Origin: Haliclystus octoradiatus
Taxonomy: Eukaryota > Cnidaria > Staurozoa > Stauromedusae > Haliclystidae
Assembly (NCBI GenBank): GCA_916610825.1
Contig: OU744453.1
Location: 11,055,826 to 11,119,825 of the forward strand
Reading direction: 5' to 3'
DNA length: 64,000 nucleotides
Shown: positions 23,014 to 35,100 of the stretch, piece by piece
How positions within the stretch are numbered: position 1 is the stretch's first letter
Layout of the letters: each line of letters opens with the position of its first letter
Notes under the pieces: generated by a model
Database searches by the model: none
What the model saw: the letters and a program-made list of their open reading frames with translations, nothing else
What the model was told of the DNA's origin: nothing
Made by a program: the position numbers and the translations under genes

Positions 23014-24739
23014 AAACCAGACGTCTAGAAAGAAAAGCAGACGTCTAAACGAAAACCAGACAATTCTATGACAATAGGCGTCTAGACAGCTTGCTAGTGT
23101 CTAGACCAAAAAGCAGACAATTTTCAGACAATAGGCCACTAGACAGCTTGCCAGACGTTTAAACAAAAAACCAGACGTCTAGACGAAAAACCAGACAATT
23201 TTCAGACAATAGGTGTCTAGACAGCTTGCCAGACGTCTAGACAGAAAACCAAGTGTCTAATCGAGAAGCTAGACAATTTTCAGACAATAGGCCACTAGAC
23301 AGCTTGCCAGACGTTTAAACAAAAAACCAGACGTCTAGACGAAAAATCAGACATTTTTGAGACAATAGGCGTCTAGACAGCTTGACAGACGTCTAGACAG
23401 AAAACCAGACGAGTAGAGGAAAAATCATACAATTTTCAGAAAATAAGCGTTTAGACAGAAAATCAGACGTCTAGACAGAAAACCAGACATCTAGACGAAA
23501 AACCAGACATATTTCAGACAAAAGACGTCTAGACAGCCTTCCAGACGTCTAGACAGAAAACCAGACATCTAGACGAAAAACCAGGCAATTTTCAGACAAT
23601 AGGCCACTGCACAGATTGCCAGACGTATAAACAAAAAACCAGACGTCTAGACGAAAAACCAGACATATTTCAGACAAAAGACGTCTAGACAGCTTTCCAG
23701 ACGTCTAGACAGAAAACCAGACATCTAGACGAAAAACCAGACAATTTTCAGACAATAGGCGTCTAGACAGCTTGCCAGACGTCTGGAAAGAAAACCAGAC
23801 GAATAAAGGGAACACCAGACAATTTTCAGAAAATAAGCGTCTAGACAGCTTGCCAGACATCTAGACAGAAAAGCAGACATATAGACGAAAAACAGACAAT
23901 TTCTAGACAATAGACGTCTAGAAAGCTTTCAAGACGTCTAGACAGAAAACCAGACGAATAGAGGAAAAATCATTCAATTTTCAGAAAATAAGCGTCTAGA
24001 CAGAAAACCAGACGTCTAGACAGAAAACCAGACATCCAGATAAAAAAGAGACAATTTTCAGACATAAGGCGTCTAGACAGCTTTCCAAGTGTCTAGACGA
24101 AAAACCAGACAATTTTCAGACAAAAGACGTCTAGACAGCTTTCCAGACGCCTAGACAGAAAACCAGACGTCTAGACGAAAAACCAGACAATTTTCAGACA
24201 AAAACGTCTAGACAAATGGCCAGACGGCTAGACAGAAAACAGAACGTATGGCAGGAAAACCAAACAATTTTCAGAAAATAAGCGTGTAAACAGCTTACCA
24301 GACGTCTAAACAGAAAACCAGACGTCAGGACGAAAAGCAAGACATTTTTCAGACAATAGGCGTCTAGACAGAAAACCAGACGTCTAGAAAGAAAAGCAGA
24401 CGTCTAGACGAAAACCAGAAAATTGTATGACAATAGGCGTCTAGACAGCTTGCTAGTGTCTAGACGAAAAAGCAGACAATTTTCAGACAATAGGCCACTA
24501 GACAGCTTGCCAGACGTTTAAACAAAAACCAGACGTCTAGACGAAAAACCAGACAATTTTCAGACAATAGGCGTCTAGACAGGTTTCCAGACGTCTAGAC
24601 AGAAAACCAGACGTCTGGACGAAAAGCAAGACATTTTTGAGACAATAGGCGTCTAGACAGCTTGCCAGACGTCTAGACAGAAAACCAGACGAGTAGAGGA
24701 AAAATCATACAATTTTCAGAAAATAAGCGTTTAGACAGA
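23014..24739 (-). repeat. 1,726-bp higher-order repeat, copy 2
   Basis: Tandem partner of the previous unit. Near its end (about 24,730) it switches from the GCGTCTAGACAG form to GCGTTTAGACAG and runs into a different set of modules instead of a third immediate copy. Confidence 0.84.
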
Positions 24740-25377
24740 AAATCAGACGTCTAGACAGAAAACCAGACATCTAGACGAAAAACCAGACATATTTCAGACA
24801 AAAGACGTCTAGACAGCTTTCCAGACGTCTAGACAGAAAACCAGACATCTAGACGAAAAACCAGACAATTTTCAGACAAAAACGTCTAGACAAATTGCCA
24901 GACGTCTAGACAGAAAACAGAACGTATGGCAGGAAAACCAAACAATTTTCGGAAAATAAGCGTGTAAACAGCTTACCAGACGTCTAAACAGAAAACCAGA
25001 CGTCTGGACGAAAAGCCAGACATTTTTCAGACAATAGGCGTCTAGACAGCTTGCCAAGTGTCTTGTCGAAAACTAGACAATTTTCAGACAAAAGACGTCT
25101 AGACAGAAAACCAGACGTCTGGACGAAAAGCCAGACATTTTTCTGACAATAGGCGTCTAGACAGCTTGCCAAGTGTCTTGTCAAAAACCAGACAATTTTC
25201 AGACAAAAGACGTCTAGACAGAAAACCAGACGTCTAGACAAAAACCAGACAATTTTCAGACAATAAGTGTCTAGACAGCTTGCCAGACGTCTAGACAGAA
25301 AACCAGACATCTAGACGAAAAACCAGACGAGTAGAGGAAAAATCATACAATTTTCAGAAAATAAGCGTCTAGACAGA
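24740..25377 (-). repeat. 638-bp interruption between higher-order units
   Basis: These modules separate copies 2 and 3 of the 1,726-bp unit: the 23,014 landmark reappears at 25,378, an interval of 2,364 = 1,726 + 638. They include the AAGTGTCTTGTC variant and closely match about 31,400-32,010 (equivalent open frames at 24,984 and 31,617, 6,633 bp apart). The interruption looks like a piece of the 1,686-bp higher-order repeat exchanged into this array. Confidence 0.76.
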
Positions 25378-28260
25378 AAACCAGACGTCTAGAAAGAAAA
25401 GCAGACGTCTAGACGAAAACCAGACAATTCTATGACAATAGGCGTCTAGACAGCTTGCTAGTGTCTAGACCAAAAAGCAGACAATTTTCAGACAATAGGC
25501 CACTAGACAGCTTGCCAGACGTTTAAACAAAAAACCAGACGTCTAGACGAAAAACCAGACAATTTTCAGACAATAGGTGTCTAGACAGCTTGCCAGACGT
25601 CTAGACAGAAAACCAAGTGTCTAATCGAGAAGCTAGACAATTTTCAGACAATAGGCCACTAGACAGCTTGCCAGACGTTTAAACAAAAAACCAGACGTCT
25701 AGACGAAAAACCAGACATTTTTGAGACAATAGGCGTCTAGACAGCTTGACAGACGTCTAGACAGAAAACCAGACGAGTAGAGGAAAAATCATACAATTTT
25801 CAGAAAATAAGCGTTTAGACAGAAAATCAGACGTCTAGACAGAAAACCAGACATCTAGACGAAAAACCAGACATATTTCAGACAAAAGACGTCTAGACAG
25901 CTTTCCAGACGTCTAGACAGAAAACCAGACATCTAGACGAAAAACCAGGCAATTTTCAGACAATAGGCCACTGCACAGATTGCCAGACGTATAAACAAAA
26001 AACCAGACGTCTAGACGAAAAACCAGACATATTTCAGACAAAAGACGTCTAGACAGCTTTCCAGACGTCTAGACAGAAAACCAGACATCTAGACGAAAAA
26101 CCAGACAATTTTCAGACAATAGGCGTCTAGACAGCTTGCCAGACGTCTAGAAAGAAAACCAGACGAATAAAGGGAACACCAGACAATTTTCAGAAAATAA
26201 GCGTCTAGACAGCTTGCCAGACATCTAGACAGAAAAGCAGACATATAGACGAAAAACAGACAATTTCTAGACAATAGACGTCTAGAAAGCTTTTAAGACG
26301 TCTAGACAGAAAACCAGACGAATAGAGGAAAAATCATTCAATTTTCAGAAAATAAGCGTCTAGACAGAAAACCAGACGTCTAGACAGAAAACCAGACATC
26401 TAGATAAAAAAGAGACAATTTTCAGACATAAGGCGTCTAGACAGCTTTCCAAGTGTCTAGACGAAAAACCAGACAATTTTCAGACAAAAGACGTCTAGAC
26501 AGCTTTCCAGACGCCTAGACAGAAAACCAGACGTCTAGACGAAAAACCAGACAATTTTCAGACAAAAACGTCTAGACAAATTGCCAGACGGCTAGACAGA
26601 AAACAGAACGTATGGCAGGAAAACCAAACAATTTTCAGAAAATAAGCGCGTAAACAGCTTACCAGACGTCTAAACAGAAAACCAGACGTCAGGACGAAAA
26701 GCCAGACATTTTTCAGACAATAGGCGTCTAGACAGAAAACCAGACGTCTAGAAAGAAAAGCAGACGTCTAGACGAAAACCAGAAAAATGTATGACAATAG
26801 GCGTCTAGACAGCTTGCTAGTGTCTAGACGAAAAAGCAGACAATTTTCAGACAATAGGCCACTAGACAGCTTGCCAGACGTTTAAACAAAAACCAGACGT
26901 CTAGACGAAAAACCAGACAATTTTCAGACAATAGGCGTCTAGACAGGTTTCCAGACGTCTAGACAGAAAACCAGACGTCTGGACGAAAAGCAAGACATTT
27001 TTGAGACAATAGGCGTCTAGACAGCTTGCCAGACGTCTGGACAGAAAACCAGACGAGTAGAGGAAAAATCATACAATTTTCAGAAAATAAGCGTTTAGAC
27101 AGAAAATCAGACGTCTAGACAGAAAACCAGACATCTAGACGAAAAACCAGACATATTTCAGACAAAAGACGTCTAGACAGCTTTCCAGACGTCTAGACAG
27201 AAAACCAGACATCTAGACGAAAAACCAGGCAATTTTCAGACAATAGGCCACTGCAAAGATTGCCAGACGTATAAACAAAAAACCAGACGTCTAGACGAAA
27301 AACCAGACATATTTCAGACAAAAGACGTCTAGAAAGCTTTCCAGACGTCTAGACAGAAAACCAGACATCTAGACGAAAATCCAGACAATTTTCAGACAAT
27401 AGGCGTGTAGACAGGTTTCCAGACGTCTAGACTGAAAACAAGAAGTATACAAGGAAAACCAGACAATTTTCAGACAATAGGCGTCTAGACAGCTTGCCAG
27501 ACGTCTAGACAGAAAACCAGACGTCTAGACGAAAATCCCGACAATTTTCAGACAATAGGCGTCTAGACAGGTTTCCAGACGTCTAGACAGAAAACCAGAC
27601 GTCTGGACGAAAAGCAAGACATTTTTGAGACAATAGGCGTCTACACAGCTTGCCAGACGTCTAGACAGAAAACCAGACGAGTAGAGGAAAAATCATACAA
27701 TTTTCAGAAAATAAGCGTTTAGACAGAAAATCAGACGTCTAGACAGAAAACCAGACATCTAGACGAAAAACCAGACATATTTCAGACAAAAGACGTCTAG
27801 ACAGCTTTCCAGATGTCTAGACAGAAAACCAGACATCTAGACGAAAAACCAGGCAATTTTCAGACAATAGGCCACTGCACAGATTGCCAGACGTATAAAC
27901 AAAAAACCAGACGTCTAGACGAAAAACCAGACATATTTCAGACAAAAGACGTCTAGACAGCTTTCCAGACGTCTAGACAGAAAACCAGACATCTAGACGA
28001 AAAACCAGACAATTTTCAAACAATAGGCGTCTAGACAGCTTTCCAGACGTCTACACAGAAAACCAGACGTCTAGACGAAAAACCAGACAATTTTCAGACG
28101 AAAACGTCTAGACAGCTTCCCAGACGTCTAGACAGAAAACCAAACGTATTGAAGGAAAACCAAACAATTTTCAGAAAATAAGCGTCTAAACAGCTTACCA
28201 GAAGTCTAGACAGAAAACCAGACGTCTGGACGAAAAGCCAGACATTTTTCAGACAATAGG
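25378..28260 (-). repeat. Third higher-order copy and following mosaic
   Basis: It begins as a third copy of the 1,726-bp unit (GGGAACACC segment at 26,089). From about 27,050 it becomes a mosaic with the ACTGCAAAG variant (27,250), the AAGTATACAAGG module (27,450) and a GAAGTCTAGAC variant near 28,200. The region is the right part of the long duplication whose other copy ends near 41,720. Confidence 0.8.
26067..26144 (-). repeat. Representative 78-bp satellite unit (right sense)
   Basis: Read on the minus strand, this unit is module A, linker GCCTATTGTCTGAAAATT, the TTTTTC module, then module C, exactly 78 bp. One internal GTCTAGAC is changed to GTCTAGAT. It shows that left and right arrays share the same unit in opposite orientation. 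Confidence 0.92.
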
Positions 28261-30118
28261 CGTCTAGACAGAAAACCAGACGTCTAGAAAGAAAAGCAGA
28301 CGTCTAGACGAAAACCAGAAAATTGTATGACGATAGGCGTCTAGACAGCTTGCTAGTGTCTAGACGAAAAAGCAGACAATTTTCAGACAATAGGCCACTA
28401 GACAGCTTGCCAGACGTTTAAACAAAAACCAGACGTCTAGACGAAAAACCAGACAATTTTCAGACAATAGGCGTCTAGACAGGTTTCCAGACGTCTAGAC
28501 AGAAAACCAGACGTCTGGACGAAAAGCAAGACATTTTTGAGACAATAGGCGTCTAGACAGCTTGCCAGACGTCTAGACAGAAAACCAGACGAGTAGAGGA
28601 AAAATCATACAATTTTCAGAAAATAAGCGTCTAGACAGAAAACCAGACGTCTAGAAAGAAAAGCAGACGTCTAAACGAAAACCAGACAATTCTATGACAA
28701 TAGGCGTCTTGACAGCTTGCTAGTGTCTAGACCAAAAAGCAGACAATTTTCAGACAATAGGCCACTAGACAGCTTGCCAGACGTTTAAACAAAAAACCAG
28801 ACGTCTAGACGAAAAACCAGACAATTTTCAGACAATAGGTGTCTAGACAGCTTGCCAGACGTCTAGACAGAAAACCAAGTGTCTAATCGAGAAGCTAGAC
28901 AATTTTCAGACAATAGGCCACTAGACAGCTTGCCAGACGTTTAAACAAAAAACCAGACATCTAGACGAAAAACCAGACATTTTTGAGACAATAGGCGTCT
29001 AGACAGCTTGACAGACGTCTAGACAGAAAACCAGACGAGTAGAGGAAAAATCATACAATTTTCAGAAAATAAGCGTTTAGACAGAAAATCAGACGTCTAG
29101 ACAGAAAACCAGACATCTAGACGAAAAACCAGATATATTTCAGACAAAAGACGTCTAGACAGCTTTCCAGACGTCTAGACAGAAAACCAGACATCTAGAC
29201 GAAAAACCAGGCAATTTTCAGACAATAGGCCACTGCACAGATTGCCAGACGTATAAACAAAAAACCAGACGTCTAGACGAAAAACCAGACATATTTCAGA
29301 CAAAAGACGTCTAGACAGCTTTCCAGACGTCTAGACAGAAAACCAGACATCTAGACGAAAAACCAGACAATTTTCAGACAATAGGCGTCTAGACAGCTTG
29401 CCAGACGTCTAGAAAGAAAACCAGACGAATAAAGGGAACACCAGACAATTTTCAGAAAATAAGCGTGTAGACAGCTTGCCAGACATCTAGACAGAAAAGC
29501 AGACATATAGACGAAAAACAGACAATTTCTAGACAATAGACGTCTAGAAAGCTTTCAAGACGTCTAGACAGAAAACCAGACGAATAGAGGAAAAATCATA
29601 CAATTTTCAGAAAATAAGCGTCCAGACAGAAAACCAGACGTCTAGACAGAAAACCAGACATCTAGACAAAAAAGAAACAATTTTCAGACATAAGGCGTCT
29701 AGACAGCTTTCCAAGTGTCTAGACGAAAAACCAGACAATTTTCAGACAAAAGACGTCTAGACAGCTTTCTAGACGCCTAGACAGAAAACCAGACGTCTAG
29801 ACGAAAAACAAGACAATTTTCAGAAGAAAACGTCTAGACAGCTTCCCAGACGTCTAGACAGAAAACCAAACGTATTGAAGGAAAACCAAACAATTTTCAG
29901 AAAATAAGCGTCTAAACAGCTTACCAGAAGTCTAGACAGAAAACCAGACGTCTGGACGAAAAGCCAGACATTTTTCAGACAATAGTTGTCTAGACAGCTT
30001 GCCGAGTGTCTTTTCGGAAACCAGACAATTTTCAGACAAAAGACGTCTAGACAGAAAACAAGACGTCTGGACGAAAAGCCAGACATTTTTCTGACAATAG
30101 GCGTCTAGACAGCTTGCC
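28261..30118 (-). repeat. Satellite mosaic with a copy of the gap-edge unit
   Basis: 28,261-28,620 matches 24,361-24,720 (offset 3,900). 28,640-29,820 then matches the gap edge at 21,288-22,468 (offset 7,352), including the GGGAACACC segment at 29,351. After 29,820 the two part: here CGTCTAGACAGCTTCCC, there CGTCTAGACAAATTGCC. The stretch 29,820-30,118 resembles 41,554-41,850 and 48,047-48,340. Confidence 0.8.
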
Positions 30119-30440
30119 AAGTGTTTTGTCAAAAACCAGACAATTTTCAGACAAAAGACGACTAGACAGAAAACCAGACGTCTAGACGAAAAACCAGACA
30201 ATTTTCAGACAATAGACGTCTAGACAGCTTGCCAAGTGTCTTGTCAAAAACCAGACAATTTTCAGACAAAAGACGTCTAGACAGAAAACCAGACGTCTAG
30301 ACGAAAAACCAGACAATTTTCAGACAATAGACGTCTAGACAGCTTGCCAAGTGTCTTGTCAAAAACCAGACAATTTTCAGACAAAAGACGTCTAGACAGA
30401 AAACCAGACGTCTAGACGAAAATCCAGACAATTTTCAGAC
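30119..30440 (-). repeat. 115-bp dimeric unit, about 2.8 tandem copies
   Basis: AAGTGT followed by TTGTCAAAAACC occurs at 30,119, 30,234 and 30,349, spaced 115 bp each. The unit joins two 58-bp-type monomers, with one module shortened to GTCTTGTCAAAAACC. The first copy differs by AAGTGTTTTGTC and by GACGACTAGAC. Related two-copy versions occur near 41,850, 46,190, 48,345 and 52,510, so local copy number varies between higher-order units. Confidence 0.84.
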
Positions 30441-30659
30441 AATAGGCGTGTAGACAGGTTTCCAGACGTCTAGACTGAAAACAAGAAGTATACAAGGAAA
30501 ACCAGACAATTTTCAGACAATAGGCGTCTAGACAGCTTGCCAGACGTCTAGACAGAAAACCAGACGTCTAGACGAAAATCCCGACAATTTTCAGACAATA
30601 GGCGTCTAGACAGGTTTCCAGACGTCTAGACAGAAAACCAGACGTCTGGACGAAAAGCA
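30441..30659 (-). repeat. Satellite segment with the AAGTATACAAGG module
   Basis: It carries the GACTGAAAACAAGAAG and AAGTATACAAGG variants and an AAATCCCGAC variant. The same order occurs near 27,420-27,600, 40,920-41,100, 42,060-42,230, 46,400-46,560, 48,540-48,720, 51,480-51,650 and later higher-order units. Confidence 0.75.
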
Positions 30660-32345
30660 AGACATCTTTTAGACAATAGGCGTCTAGACAGCTTGCCAGA
30701 CGTCTAGACAGAAAACCAGACGAGTAGAGGAAAAATCATACAATTTTCAGAAAATAAGCGTTTAGACAGAAAATCAGACGTCTAGACAGAAAACCAGACA
30801 TCTAGACGAAAAACCAAACATATTTCAGACAAAAGACGTCTAGACAGCTTTCCAGACGTCTAGACAGAAAACCAGACATCTAGACGAAAAACAAGGCAAT
30901 TTTCAGACAATAGGCCACTGCACAGATTGCCAGACGTATAAACAAAAAAACAGACGTCTAGACGAAAAACCAGACATATTTCAGACAAAAGACGTCTAGA
31001 CAGCTTTCCAGACGTCTAGACAGAAAACCAGACATCTAGACGAAAAACCAGACAATTTTCAAACAATAGGCGTCTAGACAGCTTGCCAGACGTCTAGACA
31101 GAAAACCAGACGAATAGTGGGAACACCGGACAATATTCAGAAAATAAGCGTCTAGACAGCTTGCCAGACATCTAGACAGAAAAGCAGACGTATAGACGAA
31201 AAACAGACAATTTCTAGACAATAGACGTCTAGAAAGCTTGCCAGACGTCTAGACAGAAAACCAGACGAATAGAGGAAAAATCATACAATTTTCAGAAAAT
31301 AAGCGTCTAGACAGAAAACCAGACGTCTAGACAGAAAACCAGACATCTAGACAAAAAAGAAACAATTTTCAGACATAAGGCGTCTAGACAGCTTTCCAAG
31401 TGTCTAGACGAAAAACCAGACAATTTTCAGACAAAAGACGTCTAGACAGCTTTCTAGACGCCTAGACAGAAAACCAGACGTCTAGACGAAAAACCAGACA
31501 ATTTTCAGACAAAAACGTCTAGACAAATTGCCAGACGTCTAGACAGAAAACAGAACGTATGGCAGGAAAACCAAACAATTTTCGGAAAATAAGCGTGTAA
31601 ACAGCTTACCAGACGTCTAAACAGAAAACCAGACGTCTGGACGAAAAGCCAGACATTTTTCAGACGATAGGCGTCTAGACAGCTTGCCAAGTGTCTTGTC
31701 GAAAACCAGACAATTTTCAGACAAAAGACGTCTAGACAGAAAACCAGACGTCTGGACGAAAAGCCAGACATTTTTCTGACAATAGGCGTCTAGACAGCTT
31801 GCCAAGTGTCTTGTCAAAAACCAGACAATTTTCAGACAAAAGACGTCTAGACAGAAAACCAGACGTCTAGACAAAAACCAGACAATTTTCAGACAATAAG
31901 TGTCTAGACAGCTTGCCAGACGTCTAGACAGAAAACCAGACATCTAGACGAAAAACCAGACGAGTAGAGGAAAAATCATACAATTTTCAGAAAATAAGCG
32001 TCTAGACAGAAAACCAGACGTCTAGAAAGAAAAGCAGACGTCTAGACGAAAACCAGACAATTCTATGACAATAGGCGTCTAGACGGATTGCTAGTGTCTA
32101 GACCAAAAAGCAGACAATTTTCAGACAATAGGCCACTAGACAGCTTGCCAGACGTTTAAACAAAAAACCAGACGTCTAGACGAAAAACCAGACAATTTTC
32201 AGACAAAAGACGTCTAGACAGCTTGCCAGACGTCTAGACAGAAAACCAAGTGTCTAATCGAGAAGCTAGACAATTTTCAGACAATAGGCCACTAGACAGC
32301 TTGCCAGACGTTTAAACAAAAAACCAGACGTCTAGACGAAAAACC
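30660..32345 (-). repeat. 1,686-bp higher-order repeat, copy 1
   Basis: The segments beginning at 31,036, 31,505 and 31,617 recur at 32,722, 33,191 and 33,303, all exactly 1,686 bp later. The start is placed where the two copies begin to align (about 30,660/32,346). The GGGAACACCGG form (class B) with CGTATAGAC appears here for the first time reading from the gap. Confidence 0.87.
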
Positions 32346-34031
32346 AGACATTTTTGAGACAATAGGCGTCTAGACAGCTTGACAGACGTCTAGACAGAAA
32401 ACCAGACGAGTAGAGGAAAAATCATACAATTTTCAGAAAATAAGCGTTTAGACAGAAAATCAGACGTCTAGACAGAAAACCAGACATCTAGACGAAAAAC
32501 CAAACATATTTCAGACAAAAGACGTCTAGACAGCTTTCCAGACGTCTAGACAGAAAACCAGACATCTAGACGAAAAACAAGGCAATTTTCAGACAATAGA
32601 CCACTGCACAGATTGCCAGACGTATAAACAAAAAAACAGACGTCTAGACGAAAAACCAGACATATTTCAGACAAAAGACGTCTAGACAGCTTTCCAGACG
32701 TCTAGACAGAAAACCAGACATCTAGACGAAAAACCAGACAATTTTCAAACAATAGGCGTCTAGACAGCTTGCCAGACGTCTAGACAGAAAACCAGACGAA
32801 TAGAGGGAACACCGGACAATTTTCAGAAAATAAGCGTCTAGACAGCTTGCCAGACATCTAGACAGAAAAGCAGACGTATAGACGAAAAACAGACAATTTC
32901 TAGACAATAGACGTCTAGAAAGCTTGCCAGACGTCTAGACAGAAAACCAGACGAATAGAGGAAAAATCATACAATTTTCAGAAAATAAGCGTCTAGACAG
33001 AAAACCAGACGTCTAGACAGAAAACCAGACATCTAGACAAAAAAGAAACAATTTTCAGACATAAGGCGTCTAGACAGCTTTCCAAGTGTCTAGACGAAAA
33101 ACCAGACAATTTTCAGACAAAAGACGTCTAGACAGCTTTCTAGACGCCTAGACAGAAAACCAGACGTCTAGACGAAAAACCAGACAATTTTCAGACAAAA
33201 ACGTCTAGACAAATTGCCAGACGTCTAGACAGAAAACAGAACGTATGGCAGGAAAACCAAACAATTTTCGGAAAATAAGCGTGTAAACAGCTTACCAGAC
33301 GTCTAAACAGAAAACCAGACGTCTGGACGAAAAGCCAGACATTTTTCAGACAATAGGCGTCTAGACAGCTTGCCAAGTGTCTTGTCGAAAACCAGACAAT
33401 TTTCAGACAAAAGACGTCTAGACAGAAAACCAGACGTCTGGACGAAAAGCCAGACATTTTTCTGACAATAGGCGTCTAGACAGCTTGCCAAGTGTCTTGT
33501 CAAAAACCAGACAATTTTCAGACAAAAGACGTCTAGACAGAAAACCAGACGTCTAGACAAAAACCAGACAATTTTCAGACAATAAGTGTCTAGACAGCTT
33601 GCCAGACGTCTAGACAGAAAACCAGACATCTAGACGAAAAACCAGACGAGTAGAGGAAAAATCATACAATTTTCAGAAAATAAGCGTCTAGACAGAAAAT
33701 CAGACGTCTAGAAAGAAAAGCAGACGTCTAGACGAAAACCAGACAATTCTATGACAATAGGCGTCTAGACGGATTGCTAGTGTCTAGACCAAAAAGCAGA
33801 CAATTTTCAGACAATAGGCCACTAGACAGCTTGCCAGACGTTTAAACAAAAAACCAGACGTCTAGACGAAAAACCAGACAATTTTCAGACAATAGGTGTC
33901 TAGACAGCTTGCCAGACGTCTAGACAGAAAACCAAGTGTCTAATCGAGAAGCTAGACAATTTTCAGACAATAGGCCACTAGACAGCTTGCCAGACGTTTA
34001 AACAAAAAACCAGACGTCTAGACGAAAAACC
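32346..34031 (-). repeat. 1,686-bp higher-order repeat, copy 2
   Basis: Tandem partner of the preceding unit without net length change across three checked landmarks. Visible differences are few: GACAATAGACCACTGC near 32,597 versus GACAATAGGCCACTGC, and GAATAGAGGG versus GAATAGTGGG. Confidence 0.87.
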
Positions 34032-35100
34032 AGACATTTTTGAGACAATAGGCGTCTAGACAGCTTGACAGACGTCTAGACAGAAAACCAGACGAGTAGA
34101 GGAAAAATCATACAATTTTCAGAAAATAAGCGTTTAGACAGAAAATCAGACGTCTAGACAGAAAACCAGACATCTAGACGAAAAACCAGATATATTTCAG
34201 ACAAAAGACGTCTAGACAGCTTTCCAGACGTCTAGACAGAAAACCAGACATCTAGACGAAAAACCAGGCAATTTTCAGACAATAGGCCACTGCACAGATT
34301 GCCAGACGTATAAACAAAAAACCAGACGTCTAGACGAAAAACCAGACATATTTCAGACAAAAGACGTCTAGACAGCTTTCCAGACGTCTAGACAGAAAAC
34401 CAGACATCTAGACGAAAAACCAGACAATTTTCAGACAATAGGCGTCTAGACAGCTTGCCAGACGTCTAGAAAGAAAACCAGACGAATAAAGGGAACACCA
34501 GACAATTTTCAGAAAATAAGCGTCTAGACAGCTTGCCAGACATCTAGACAGAAAAGCAGACATATAGACGAAAAACAGACAATTTCTAGACAATAGACGT
34601 CTAGAAAGCTTTCAAGACGTCTAGACAGAAAACCAGACGAATAGAGGAAAAATCATACAATTTTCAGAAAATAAGCGTCTAGACAGAAAACCAGACGTCT
34701 AGACAGAAAACCAGACATCTAGATAAAAAAGAGACAATTTTCAGACATAAGGCGTCTAGACAGCTTTCCAAGTGTCTAGACGAAAAACCAGACAATTTTC
34801 AGACAAAAACGTCTAGACAAATTGCCAGACGGCTAGACAGAAAACAGAACGTATGGCAGGAAAACCAAACAATTTTCAGAAAATAAGCGTGTAAACAGCT
34901 TACCAGACGTCTAAACAGAAAACCAGACGTCAGGACGAAAAGCCAGACATTTTTCAGACAATAGGCGTCTAGACAGAAAACCAGACGTCTAGAAAGAAAA
35001 GCAGACGTCTAGACGAAAACCAGAAAATTGTATGACAATAGGCGTCTAGACAGCTTGATAGTGTCTAGACGAAAAAGCAGACAATTTCAGACAATAGGCC
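34032..35100 (-). repeat. Partial third 1,686-bp copy and junction
   Basis: The 1,686-bp register continues to the segment at 34,408, but that segment is class A (GGGAACACCAG), unlike copies 1 and 2 (class B). After about 34,800 one set of modules is missing and the sequence passes into modules resembling 26,600-26,860. It ends next to the second copy of the long duplication. Confidence 0.72.

Larger units (their letters stand above)
21568..28260 (-). repeat. 6.7-kb intra-array duplication, first copy
   Basis: Its partner lies about 13.5 kb to the right. The offset is 13,533 at 21,568, 13,532 after an extra T here near 21,590, 13,533 after a shorter A-run here near 21,907, 13,534 after an extra T in the partner near 35,785 (segment 23,725/37,259), and 13,538 after a 4-bp insertion in the partner near 39,203 (26,089/39,627). 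It falls to 13,460 after a 78-bp deletion in the partner near 41,260. Near-constant offsets over 6 kb show one duplication event, not independent similarity. Confidence 0.88.
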
